Assembly: GCA_025351065.1 (NCBI GenBank)
Contig: JANXWQ010000290.1
Location: 1-9,096 of the forward strand
Direction: 5' to 3'
From: Chthoniobacter sp.
GTDB taxonomy: Bacteria > Verrucomicrobiota > Verrucomicrobiia > Chthoniobacterales > Chthoniobacteraceae
DNA: 9,096 nucleotides
The position numbers were made by a program, and so were the translations under genes. Each line of letters starts with the position of its first letter. Position 1 is the first letter of the stretch. Below are positions 1 to 6,998 of this stretch, one piece after another. The notes beneath the pieces are model-generated. The model searched no databases and was not told the origin of the DNA. It saw nothing but the letters and a program-made list of their open reading frames with translations.

Positions 1-369
1 GAGCGTCTCGACTGGACCGGCAAGGTGCCCTTTGAAATCCACGAGATGCACGCCCGCCCTGACGGCTTCGAGCTGAGCTTTACCGAGCCCGTCGATCCCG
101 CCACCGCGGGCAATCCCGCGAGCTACAAGGCGCGCGAATTCACCTACCTCTACCGCGCCGAATACGGCGGCCCCGAGATTGACGACGTGCTCCCGCAGAT
201 CACCAAAGCGACCGTCGCCGCCGACAAAAAATCCGTGCGCCTGACCTTCGACAAACTGACCAAGGGCCACATCCACGAGCTGCATCTCGACGGCGTGAAA
301 TCCGCCGCCGGCCTGCCCGTGCTCCACCCGGTCGCCTACTACACGCTGAACGAAATCCCGGCGAAGTAA
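1..369 (+). CDS. C-terminal end of a secreted dehydrogenase/cytochrome-associated protein (5' partial)
   Basis: The reading frame is open from the first base and ends at a TAA at 367-369, giving the last 122 residues of a larger protein. The in-frame GTG at 25 is internal, because the conserved-looking run LDWTGKVPFEIHEM crosses it. The fragment looks like a beta-rich C-terminal domain: FELSFTEPVD, AREFTYLYRAEYGGPE, then GHIHELHLDGV and LHPVAYYTLNEIP. From memory, this pattern occurs at the C-terminus of large secreted PVC proteins that combine a sorbosone-dehydrogenase-like propeller with a c-type cytochrome or cupredoxin domain. None of those catalytic or haem regions lies in the window, so the parent function is inferred. 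The next gene starts 29 bases downstream on the same strand and encodes another exported cytochrome, which suggests co-transcription. I see no terminator between them. Confidence 0.7.
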   Translation, partial: ERLDWTGKVPFEIHEMHARPDGFELSFTEPVDPATAGNPASYKAREFTYLYRAEYGGPEIDDVLPQITKATVAADKKSVRLTFDKLTKGHIHELHLDGVKSAAGLPVLHPVAYYTLNEIPAK

Positions 370-398
370 CCGCGCCCGTCGTGCCGCCCATCGCTCGC

Positions 399-1718
399 AT
401 GACTTTCTCCCGACTCGCTTTTTTCCTCGCGCTGACCGCGAGCCTGCATGCGGCGGAGCCGGTGAGCTTTCGCCGGGAGGTCGCGCCGGTGCTGCACCGG
501 CGCTGCGGGGCGTGTCATGGCGAGGAAAACGCGAAGGGCGGCTACCGGCTCGATACTTACGAGCGCATTTGGAAAACCGGCGACAGCGGCGACGCCCCGC
601 TCGTCGCGGGAAAACCCGGCGAATCGCAAGTTCACGCCCGGCTCCTCGAGCAGGACGCGAATGACCGCATGCCGCAAAAAGCGGACGCCCTCCCGCCGCG
701 CGAAGTCGCACTGATCGAGCGCTGGATCGCCGAAGGCGCGGCCAATGACGGCGGTGCCCCGCAGCGCCCGCTCGCCGAACTCGTCCGCGAATCGCTCCTC
801 CTTCCCGCGCCGGAAAAATATGCGCGCCCCGCACCCGTGACCGCGCTCGCCTTCAGCCCCGACGGCACCCAGCTCGCCGTCAGCGGCTACTACGAAATCA
901 TGCTCTGGGACATCGACACCGGCGCGCTCGTGCGGCGCATCGGCGGGCTGCCGCAACGCATCACCGCGCTCGCGTGGCATCCGCAGACGCGGCTCCTCGC
1001 CGTGGCCGGCGGCTCGCCCGCGCAATGGGGCGGCGTATTCCTCATCGACCCCGCGGCGGACTTCCGCGTGCGCCTCCTCGCCGATCTCCCCGACACTGCG
1101 CTGAGCGTCGCCTTCAGCCCCGACGGCAAACTGCTCGCAGCCTCCGGCGGCGACCGCGCCATCCGTCTTTTCGACACCGCCACCGGCAAGCAAACGCGCC
1201 TGCTCAAGCAACACTCCGACTCCGTGCAAGCCGTCGCCTTCGCCCGCGACGGTCTGCGCCTCGTCTCCGCCAGCCGCGACCGCACCGCGCGCATTTTTTC
1301 GCTCGAAAGCGGCGAGGCCACCGCGATCCACGATGACCACGCCGCGCCGGTTCTCGCCGCGGCTTTCCTGCCCAACTCGAAAGGCGCGCTCTCCGTCACG
1401 CGCGGCCAAGCCGTGCAGCAGTGGGACGCAGAGAATGGCAAACTCAGCAGCGAGTTCACCGACGCCGGCCGCGCCGTGCAAGTGCTGCTGCCCACGAGCC
1501 GCGGCCTGCTCACGGGTTCGCTCGACGGCCTTGTGCGCTTTATCCCGTACGCCGACCGCCGCACGCTGATGACGTGGTTCGGACACCGCGATTGCGTCGA
1601 ATCCCTCGCCGTCGCGCCCGGCGGCCAGGTCTTCGCCAGCGGCGCGCACGACGGCGAAGTGTGCGTGTGGAATCTCGCCTGCGAAACGTGGGTGCGCCGC
1701 TTCACCACGAGCCCGTGA
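399..1718 (+). CDS. Exported planctomycete-type cytochrome c domain fused to WD40 propeller
   Basis: I chose the ATG at 399 (439 residues) over the in-frame GTG at 381 because a clean signal peptide starts there: a short basic N-region, a hydrophobic stretch to about residue 16, and a likely cut after HAA. Residues about 24-116 form a PSCyt1-type cytochrome c domain. The haem-binding CGACH is at C36, C39 and H40, and the Met in NDRMP (M91) is the likely distal haem ligand. Residues about 147-439 hold roughly seven WD40-like blades, seen as recurring VTALAFSPDG / LSVAFSPDG / VQAVAFARDG starts and LWD, LFD, VWN ends, enough for one complete propeller. The protein should be periplasmic, an electron carrier or redox partner with a protein-docking propeller. 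In PVC genomes such proteins often sit beside DUF1501 genes, as here, though this pair is convergent rather than in one operon. The partner and substrate are unknown. Confidence 0.88.
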   Translation: MTFSRLAFFLALTASLHAAEPVSFRREVAPVLHRRCGACHGEENAKGGYRLDTYERIWKTGDSGDAPLVAGKPGESQVHARLLEQDANDRMPQKADALPPREVALIERWIAEGAANDGGAPQRPLAELVRESLLLPAPEKYARPAPVTALAFSPDGTQLAVSGYYEIMLWDIDTGALVRRIGGLPQRITALAWHPQTRLLAVAGGSPAQWGGVFLIDPAADFRVRLLADLPDTALSVAFSPDGKLLAASGGDRAIRLFDTATGKQTRLLKQHSDSVQAVAFARDGLRLVSASRDRTARIFSLESGEATAIHDDHAAPVLAAAFLPNSKGALSVTRGQAVQQWDAENGKLSSEFTDAGRAVQVLLPTSRGLLTGSLDGLVRFIPYADRRTLMTWFGHRDCVESLAVAPGGQVFASGAHDGEVCVWNLACETWVRRFTTSP

Positions 1719-1726
1719 AGCGTGCG

Positions 1727-3121
1727 CTATGCGAAAATCCCCGTCACCGGCTTGCCGTCAGAAATCATCACCGGGCGGTTCGTCGCGGTCATCAGTTCGG
1801 TGTGCGGGTCGATGCCGAGCGCGTAGTAGATCGTCGCCGCGAGATCGTCGGGCCGCACGGGATTCTCCGCGGGATACGCGCCGGTTTTGTCGCTCGCGCC
1901 ATAGACGAAGCCGCGCTTCACCCCGCCGCCCGCGAGCAGCGTGGTGTAGCACTGCGGCCAGTGGTCGCGGCTCACGTTTTTGTTGATGTTCGGCGTGCGG
2001 CCAAACTCGCCCATCCACACCACCAGCGTCGTGTCGAGCAGCCCGCGCTGGTCGAGATCATTGAGCAGCGTGGGCAGCGTCTGCTCGGTGATCGGCAGAT
2101 GGTATTTCTCCACGATGGGATACATCCGCGTGTTGTTGAAACCGTGCGTGTCCCAGCCGCCGCGCTCCGTGCTCTGCCCGCCGATGACATCGGAAAAATA
2201 CACCGTCACGAACTTCGTCCCCGCCTCCACCAACCGCCGCGCAAGCAGACAGCTCTGCCCGTAAGTCGTGCGCCCGTAAGCCTCGCGCACCGCTTCAGGC
2301 TCGGCGGAAAGGTTGAACGCCTCGCGCAATTTCGGCGATTGCAGCATGCCCATCGCGCGCTCGTAGTAGCCGTCGAAGCCACGCGCCTGCGCCGAGAAAT
2401 CCAGCATCCGCGCCTGCGCGTCGATCATCTGCTGGAGCCCGCGCCGCGCCTGCAACCGCTCAAATGGGATGCCCTCCGGCAGGCTCAACTCCGGCAGCGT
2501 GAAGGCCGGCGAGTTTGGATCCTGCAGCACCGTGAGCGGGTCGTGCATTTTGCCGAGAAAACTCGCGTGCTGCCCCGGCGTCACCGAGCCGTCGCCGATC
2601 ACGTAGGGATATGAAATCGCCGTCGGCAAATCCCCGTGCAGCGGCGCGAGCTTGTCCACGACCGACGAGTAGCCGGGGAAAAGATCGAGCGAATCCCGCA
2701 GCCGCTGATCGTCCGTGGCGGGCGCGTGCCCGGTGAGCGCGTAGTAGCCCGCCGAGTTATGATTGTTCATCGTGTGATGCATCGAGCGGATCAGCGTCAC
2801 CTTGTCCATGACCTGCGCCGTCTTCGGCAGATGCTCGCTCACCTGGATGCCGTCGGCCTTGCTGCTCATCGGCTTGTGCGGCCCGCGGATGCCCTCCGGC
2901 GCGTCCGGCTTCATGTCAAACATGTCGATGTGCGACGGCCCGCCCCATTGGAAAAGAAAGATCACCGACTTCGCCCGCGCCTTGATTTTGCCGGCACCGG
3001 CGAGCGCCTCCGCGCGCAGCAACTGCGGCATCGCCAGCCCCAGCAAACCAAGCCCGCCGACCTTGAGCGCATGCCGGCGCGTCAGCGCGCGGTGGAAATC
3101 GGAGCAGGCAAAATCGCGCAT
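1727..3121 (-). CDS. DUF1501 family protein with Tat signal (sulfatase/phosphatase-like fold)
   Basis: The gene encodes 464 residues from an ATG at 3121 to a TAG at 1727-1729; an in-frame stop lies 36 bases upstream, so the start is well bounded. The N-terminus has a twin-arginine export signal (TRRHALKVGG, R15 and R16, then a hydrophobic stretch to about residue 35). Family landmarks follow: FQWGGPSHIDMFD at 56-69, GYYALTGH at 125-132, GGWDTH at 321-326, GEFGRTP at 371-377 and RDHWP at 385-389. These match DUF1501, a family related to the alkaline phosphatase/sulfatase superfamily, and the Asp/His-rich motifs near the C-terminus are candidate metal ligands. The reaction is not established. 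DUF1501 genes in PVC bacteria usually accompany DUF1549/DUF1553 cytochrome proteins; none is visible here, but a cytochrome-WD40 gene converges on it. It lies 67 bases downstream of the next minus-strand gene and could share its transcript. Confidence 0.93.
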   Translation of the reverse strand: MRDFACSDFHRALTRRHALKVGGLGLLGLAMPQLLRAEALAGAGKIKARAKSVIFLFQWGGPSHIDMFDMKPDAPEGIRGPHKPMSSKADGIQVSEHLPKTAQVMDKVTLIRSMHHTMNNHNSAGYYALTGHAPATDDQRLRDSLDLFPGYSSVVDKLAPLHGDLPTAISYPYVIGDGSVTPGQHASFLGKMHDPLTVLQDPNSPAFTLPELSLPEGIPFERLQARRGLQQMIDAQARMLDFSAQARGFDGYYERAMGMLQSPKLREAFNLSAEPEAVREAYGRTTYGQSCLLARRLVEAGTKFVTVYFSDVIGGQSTERGGWDTHGFNNTRMYPIVEKYHLPITEQTLPTLLNDLDQRGLLDTTLVVWMGEFGRTPNINKNVSRDHWPQCYTTLLAGGGVKRGFVYGASDKTGAYPAENPVRPDDLAATIYYALGIDPHTELMTATNRPVMISDGKPVTGIFA

Positions 3122-3188
3122 GATGTCTTGGCTAATCTGAAAGCGAATGGCGACTTAGAACAAGGTTGGAAGCGGCCGCGTGCGGCTT

Positions 3189-3905
3189 TCAACTAATCAG
3201 CAGCAGCCGCGGCGGCTCGCCCGGCTGTGTGGCGGGCGCGCGATGAATGCACGGCGGCACCGGGCTGCCGAGCCAGTCGGTGGCGATGCGCCAGAGGTTG
3301 CCGAGGCCGAAGGAAAAAGGCCGCGCCTGCGGGAGCGGGGCATAATGCAGGTCGTAGAAATTCTCGTTCAGGTATTCGAGGAAGCCTCCGTCGTCTTCCC
3401 CGCCATAGAGCCTGAGGAGTTCCGCGCGGGTTTCCGGGATGTCCACGCGGCGCCGCGCCTCGTCGTTGCGCAACCCTTCGGAAGACCAACCGTGGTAGGT
3501 GCAGAGCCAGGTATCGGCCTCCACCGTGGCGCTGTAGGCGTGAAACGAGAAGACATCCGTGGGCACGGGCCCCGGCTCCTCGGCACATGGGTAGCCGTGG
3601 ATGCAGTTGAGGACGGGAGCGAGATCGTGCGCCCGGAGCCGCCGCTGATCTTCGAGGAGCACACCGACGGCCGCCCGACCCGCCGCGCTCAAAGCGAGCG
3701 CCCGCAGCCGCGCGTCGTCCACCGCGACAATGCCGTCGCCTGCGCCCAGCCGCGCCACCACCTCCCCGAAATCCCCCGGCAGCACGCGCGGCCAGCACCG
3801 GGCATTCACGCCATTGGCGAAAGGCGTCGCCACCAGTTCCTCGAAACTCCCCACCACCTCGATGCGGTGGTAGCCCGGAGGCTGGCTGAAAGGCGGCGGC
3901 GTCAT
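3189..3905 (-). CDS. Conserved hypothetical protein, possible distant DUF1826 relative
   Basis: The gene encodes 238 residues from the ATG at 3905. No in-frame ATG, GTG or TTG occurs between it and the upstream stop, so this is the only normal start. There is no signal peptide or membrane segment, so it is probably cytoplasmic. The second half is rich in Cys, His and aromatic blocks that look strongly conserved: LNCIHGYPC (100-107), TDVFSFHAY (116-124), DTWLCTYHG (131-139), ELLRLYGGEDD (162-172), YDLHYAP (184-190), FGLGNLWRIA (199-208) and PPCIHRAP (217-224), ending in RLLLIS. The order FH...LCTYxG...HRxP...RLLL resembles what I remember of DUF1826, but I cannot confirm membership. Cys and His residues (C101, H103, C107, H122, C135, H138, C219, H221) could bind a metal. 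It lies between the GtrA-like and DUF1501 genes on the same strand, with gaps of 94 and 67 bases. No function is assigned. Confidence 0.82.
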   Translation of the reverse strand: MTPPPFSQPPGYHRIEVVGSFEELVATPFANGVNARCWPRVLPGDFGEVVARLGAGDGIVAVDDARLRALALSAAGRAAVGVLLEDQRRLRAHDLAPVLNCIHGYPCAEEPGPVPTDVFSFHAYSATVEADTWLCTYHGWSSEGLRNDEARRRVDIPETRAELLRLYGGEDDGGFLEYLNENFYDLHYAPLPQARPFSFGLGNLWRIATDWLGSPVPPCIHRAPATQPGEPPRLLLIS

Positions 3906-3999
3906 CTGCGGGCGCGAACCAACCGCGTCATGCCACCTCGGCAGGGAAAATTCGCGTCGTCGCCGCGCGCCGGTTCAGACGCTGCGCCACCGGGCGGGT

Positions 4000-4434
4000 T
4001 CACCCCTGCTCCGCCGCCGGGGCCGGGCGGTCGGGATAGACCCAATAGTGATAGACCACGAATTTCACCACCGCGATGACCACCTGCACGCCGACGATGA
4101 CCGCCTTTTCAAACGCCGGGAACACGGCCTGCAAGGCGACGACGAGCGCGTAGTTGAGCGCGTTGAAAATGACGAGCGCGGTGCCCTGCCGACGGGCCGA
4201 GGCGGTCCAGCGGTCGCGGGTGCGGAAGCCGACGAAATAGCTCCACAAAAATTGCGCGACATTGATGAGCGCAAGGCTCACGGCGTAGGCGATCCAGTTC
4301 ACCCAGCCGAGCACATCGTGGAAAAGCGCGAAGAGCGCGGGGTTGAGCGCGATGGTCACAACGCCGGCGACGCCGTACCAGAAAATCCGCATGTGGAGCG
4401 GTGTGGCCGGAGTGCGGTTGGCGGGTTCGTTCAT
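4000..4434 (-). CDS. GtrA-like four-helix membrane protein
   Basis: I chose the ATG at 4434 (144 residues). The frame stays open upstream to a GTG at 4476, but the extra 14 residues look unlike the family. The protein has four hydrophobic helices at about 16-38, 46-68, 84-104 and 111-130, with the family pattern FWYGVAGVVT in helix 1, NVAQFLWSYFVGFR after helix 2, and KFVVYHYWVYPD at the end of helix 4. This matches the GtrA family of small inner-membrane proteins, proposed to move undecaprenyl-phosphate-linked sugars across the membrane or to assist glycosyltransferases that use them. The length is normal (about 120-160 residues). It diverges from a GT-C type glycosyltransferase gene across about 150 bases, which fits a shared role in envelope or glycan modification. 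On its own strand it is followed by the conserved hypothetical and DUF1501 genes, which have no evident link to glycan chemistry. Confidence 0.9.
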   Translation of the reverse strand: MNEPANRTPATPLHMRIFWYGVAGVVTIALNPALFALFHDVLGWVNWIAYAVSLALINVAQFLWSYFVGFRTRDRWTASARRQGTALVIFNALNYALVVALQAVFPAFEKAVIVGVQVVIAVVKFVVYHYWVYPDRPAPAAEQG

Positions 4435-4583
4435 CGTGGGCAAAAGTGCGGCCTGACTTACGGGACGCAACCGCACCCTTCAATGGAAAAGCTGGCCACG
4501 GGCAGCCCGCGTTTTCGCTTTGCCAGCCGCCGAAAGAAGCGTGCGTGCCGCCGCGCGCCACATTACAAACAGCGCCTCATTTT
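4435..4583. promoter_or_regulatory. Divergent intergenic region between GtrA-like and glycosyltransferase genes
   Basis: This stretch of about 150 bases separates two divergently read genes, so it must hold the start signals for both if the chosen starts are right. I see no convincing -35/-10 pair on either strand and no clear Shine-Dalgarno before either start. It is slightly richer in A/T near 4561-4583 than the flanking genes. The glycosyltransferase frame is open through it as far back as 4401, but the translation there looks like non-coding read-through, with no hydrophobic or conserved pattern. Confidence 0.4.
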
Positions 4584-6242
4584 GTGACCGCCACCGCCCC
4601 GACTTCCGCCCCGTTTCGCTTCCCGCTGCATGCGTGGATCATGGCCGCGGTACTGTTCGCGGGGAGCTTTCTCCTAGGCACACGGCACCACAGTTTTCCG
4701 TACAGCTACCACCCGGACGAGGGCGGCAAGGTCGGCCAGATCATCCAGGGCAGCCGCAACTACCACCACCCGCTGCTGCTGCTCTCGGTCACGGACATCG
4801 CCACGCGCGTGGGCTCTGTGCCGCGCACGCCGCAGGCCATTGTGCAGACCGGGCGCGGGGTGTCGGCGGCGTTTGCGGCGGGGACGGTGGCGGCGCTCGC
4901 GCTGCTGGCGTGGCTGCGCTACGGGGCGCTGGCGGGCTGGGGCGCAGGGTTGGCGGTGGCGGCGCAGCCGGAGCTTTTCGAGGCGGCGCATTATTTGAAG
5001 GAAGACCCGGCGCTGGTCTTCGGCCTCGCGCTCACGCTGCTCGCCGCGCACTGGTGGTGGCGTGCGCCGGGGTGGAAAACGCTGCGCTTTCTCGCCATCG
5101 CGTGCGGGCTGGCGGCGGCGGGGAAATATGTGGGCGTCATCGCGCTCGCGGTCGCCCTGCCGCTCGTACTGTGGCAGCGGCGGGACATCGCGGAGCCGGG
5201 CCGCGGGCTGCGGCTGAAAACTTTCGCCCTCGTCTTCGGCCTCACTTTTCTCGCGGGCAATCTGCCGCTTTTTGCCACGAAACTTTCCAGCCCGTTCCGC
5301 AGCATTCGCAACGAGGTGCAGGACGTCGCCGAGGGCTCGCACGGCCTCACCCGCAAGGTGCCGCACGGCGAATACCTCGAGCAGTTGCGCAAAGAGCTGC
5401 CACCCGCCGTCGGCGTGCTCGCGGGCTGCTACGCCGTGGCGCTGCTCGCCACCGCGCGCCGCCGCACCCCGGCGGAGTGGGCCACGGTGCTGCTGCCGCT
5501 GGGCTATCTCGCGGTCATCTCGTGCTCGCCGAAAACCGCGCCGCGCTACCTGCTGCCGGTCAGCGCGCTGCTGCCGCTGCTCGCCGCGCTGGGCGCGGCG
5601 GAGATCACCCGGCTGCTTTTTTCGCCTCGCAACTACTGGCTTCGCGGGGCCGTGGTGATTGACACCGGTGTCCTCGGCGCGGCGGACGCAGGTCAGGTTC
5701 TGGTTCCGTGCGGGTGGTGGCGTCGCGTTTTTCGCGGGCTGTTCTTCACCGCCCTCGTCGCCGGGATCATGGCCGCCGAACTGCCCGCTCTGCGCACTTC
5801 CTACTTCGGTTTTCAGCACGATGACCCCACCGCCGTCGCCGAGTGGATCAAAGCGAATCTGCCTCCCGGTGCGATCATCGCCGAGGATCACCGCGTGAAC
5901 CTTTCCCAGACCAAAGGCGAAGGCTTCACCACCCCGGCGCGCGTGCCGCTAAAAGTGCTCGATGCCAACTTTGCCCCCGACCTCGGCACACTCGACGAGC
6001 TGCGCGCGAAAGGCGTCACCCACATCGCCATCTGCCGCCAGTCGTACGGCCGCTATTTCCGCGACGAGACGAAGCCGCGCGAAGGCGCGAAGGGCGGCTT
6101 CGACAAACGGCGGGAGTTTTACGCGCGCCTTTTGGAAGAGGGCGAGCTGCTCCAGAAATGGGAGCCGGGGACGATCCCGTATCTCCAGCCCGGCATCCGG
6201 CTCTACCTCCTCCCGCCCGCGAGCAGCAGCCCGCCGCCTTAG
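4584..6242 (+). CDS. GT-C type membrane glycosyltransferase (PMT/ArnT-like)
   Basis: I chose the GTG at 4584 (552 residues), 18 codons before the first hydrophobic helix. The frame is open back to 4401, but that would overlap the GtrA gene, and the ATG at 4641 would cut into helix 1. After helix 1 comes SYHPDEGGK with the acidic pair D45-E46, the first-loop motif expected of GT-C enzymes using polyprenyl-phosphate sugars. HYLKEDP (about 135-141) gives a second charged motif. About ten hydrophobic helices run to roughly residue 400, followed by a soluble, probably periplasmic domain starting near DDPTAVAEWIKANLPPGA. The donor and acceptor sugars cannot be read from the sequence. Residues about 354-383 form an odd segment flanked by 8-base direct repeats and look like an in-frame insertion (see the repeat entry). 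The gene is divergent from the GtrA-like gene, and its stop codon overlaps that of thiE on the other strand. Confidence 0.87.
   Translation: MTATAPTSAPFRFPLHAWIMAAVLFAGSFLLGTRHHSFPYSYHPDEGGKVGQIIQGSRNYHHPLLLLSVTDIATRVGSVPRTPQAIVQTGRGVSAAFAAGTVAALALLAWLRYGALAGWGAGLAVAAQPELFEAAHYLKEDPALVFGLALTLLAAHWWWRAPGWKTLRFLAIACGLAAAGKYVGVIALAVALPLVLWQRRDIAEPGRGLRLKTFALVFGLTFLAGNLPLFATKLSSPFRSIRNEVQDVAEGSHGLTRKVPHGEYLEQLRKELPPAVGVLAGCYAVALLATARRRTPAEWATVLLPLGYLAVISCSPKTAPRYLLPVSALLPLLAALGAAEITRLLFSPRNYWLRGAVVIDTGVLGAADAGQVLVPCGWWRRVFRGLFFTALVAGIMAAELPALRTSYFGFQHDDPTAVAEWIKANLPPGAIIAEDHRVNLSQTKGEGFTTPARVPLKVLDANFAPDLGTLDELRAKGVTHIAICRQSYGRYFRDETKPREGAKGGFDKRREFYARLLEEGELLQKWEPGTIPYLQPGIRLYLLPPASSSPPP
5641..5738. 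repeat. 8-base direct repeats flanking an in-frame 82-base segment inside the glycosyltransferase
   Basis: The sequence TTCGCGGG occurs at 5641-5648 and again at 5731-5738, exactly 90 bases (30 codons) apart and in the same codon phase. Taking out one copy plus the segment between joins NYW-LRG directly to LFFTALVAGIM, an uninterrupted loop-to-helix transition. With the segment present, the protein carries an Arg/Gly/Trp-rich stretch (VIDTGVL... CGWWRRVF) unlike the rest. The segment also holds a perfect 12-base palindrome, GACACCGGTGTC, at 5661-5672. This is what a short repeat element inserted with target duplication would look like. No terminal inverted repeats are obvious, and a chance repeat in a natural loop remains possible. 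Confidence 0.45.
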
Positions 6243-6889
6243 CGCCCGGCGAGCAGCGCTTTCGCGCGCCGCGCGTAGTCGGCGGTGTCCGCGGCTTGCA
6301 GCAATCCCGAGACGATGACCACCCGCCGTGCGCCCGCGGCAATGACTGTTTCGAGATTCTCCAGCTTGATCCCGCCGATGCAGAAAACCGGGATCCGCAC
6401 GGCTTCATGCACGCGCTGGATTTCATCAAGCCCGATGGCCGGTCGGCCCGGCTTCGTGGGCGTGGCAAAGAGCGGGCCGAAGCCGATGTAGTCCGCGCCT
6501 TCCGCCTCCGCGGCCACGGCCTGCGCGAAGCTGTGCGTGGACTTGCCGATGAGCGGCGGCGCGACCTCGCCGGCCAGCGCGCGGCCAGCGCGCCAGCGCG
6601 CGTCGGCGACGGAAAAATCGTCCTGCCCGACATGCGCGCCCTGTGCGCCGACGGACGGCACGAGCTGGGGGAAATCATTCACGATCAGCGGCACGCCCGC
6701 GCCTTCCGTCAACGCGGTGAGCCGGTTCGCGAGCGCCTCGACCTCGCTTTCGCCCGCGCCTTTCGCGCGCAGTTGCAGCACGTCCACGCCACCCGCGAGC
6801 ATCTGCGCGGTCACGCGTTCGGCGTCGGCGTCGGCAGTGTAGCCGAGGTCGAGGATGCCGTAGAGCAGCGCGTCGGAGAGGGGTTTCAT
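6239..6889 (-). CDS. thiE: Thiamine phosphate synthase
   Basis: The gene encodes 216 residues, a normal ThiE length, from an ATG at 6889 with a GAGGG two bases upstream, a closely spaced but recognisable ribosome site. ThiE couples hydroxymethylpyrimidine pyrophosphate with thiazole phosphate to make thiamine monophosphate in the cytoplasm. The TIM-barrel motifs are in order: LYGILD (9-14), VLQLRAK (37-43) for substrate phosphate binding, IVNDF (69-73), HVGQDD (86-91) with the Mg-binding acidic residues, GKSTHS (115-120), ADYIGFGPLFATPTKP (132-147) and FCIGGI (169-174). The usual VSAI near the end reads VSGL (193-196). No other thiamine gene is in the window, and no THI-box riboswitch is visible upstream. 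Its stop codon overlaps the glycosyltransferase stop by convergent reading. TenI, a related aminotransferase-like paralogue, is the alternative, but the intact HVGQDD and TPTKP favour ThiE. Confidence 0.92.
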   Translation of the reverse strand: MKPLSDALLYGILDLGYTADADAERVTAQMLAGGVDVLQLRAKGAGESEVEALANRLTALTEGAGVPLIVNDFPQLVPSVGAQGAHVGQDDFSVADARWRAGRALAGEVAPPLIGKSTHSFAQAVAAEAEGADYIGFGPLFATPTKPGRPAIGLDEIQRVHEAVRIPVFCIGGIKLENLETVIAAGARRVVIVSGLLQAADTADYARRAKALLAGR

Positions 6890-6998
6890 CGCCCTCAATC
6901 GAGCACGCCGCGCCCGCCGCTGGCAAGGCGCATCGTGTCCGCAATGCCACTGGAAATTCTCGCGCCACCGCCTAGGATTGCGGCCCATTTTCATCATC
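6890..6998. other. Divergent gap between thiE and the GH46-like gene
   Basis: About 109 bases separate two divergent starts. I see no riboswitch: the conserved CTGAGA-type core of a THI box is absent from the thiE-sense strand. No promoter with a good spacing stands out. The frame of the downstream gene opens at a TTG at 6978, but the ATG at 6999 gives a complete signal peptide and is preferred. Confidence 0.4.

Noticed and set aside
339..1649. Minus-strand open frame of 436 codons opposite the cytochrome-WD40 gene
   Set aside because: The translation is Arg/Gly/Ala/Glu-rich with no domain pattern, and the plus strand there encodes an unmistakable haem motif and WD40 repeats. It is a GC-driven shadow frame.
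1421..2614. Plus-strand open frame of 397 codons spanning the cytochrome/DUF1501 junction
   Set aside because: It runs across the end of one firm gene and antisense to another, with an Arg/His-rich translation typical of a shadow frame.
3122..3188. Possible terminator or promoter between the conserved hypothetical and DUF1501 genes
   Set aside because: A small GC hairpin near 3170-3185 has only a four-base stem and no T-run, and no -35/-10 pair with good matches is present on the minus strand.
4674..5891. Minus-strand open frame of 405 codons opposite the glycosyltransferase
   Set aside because: Low-complexity charged translation with no recognisable motif; the opposite strand codes for consistent membrane helices and the HPDE motif.
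6572..6600. Short tandem CCAGCGCG copies inside thiE
   Set aside because: Three copies with uneven spacing (11 and 8 bases) that encode an ordinary Arg/Ala helix in ThiE; best explained by GC-rich codon use.
6890..6998. Possible TPP riboswitch upstream of thiE
   Set aside because: The conserved THI-box core is not present on the thiE-sense strand and the gap is short.
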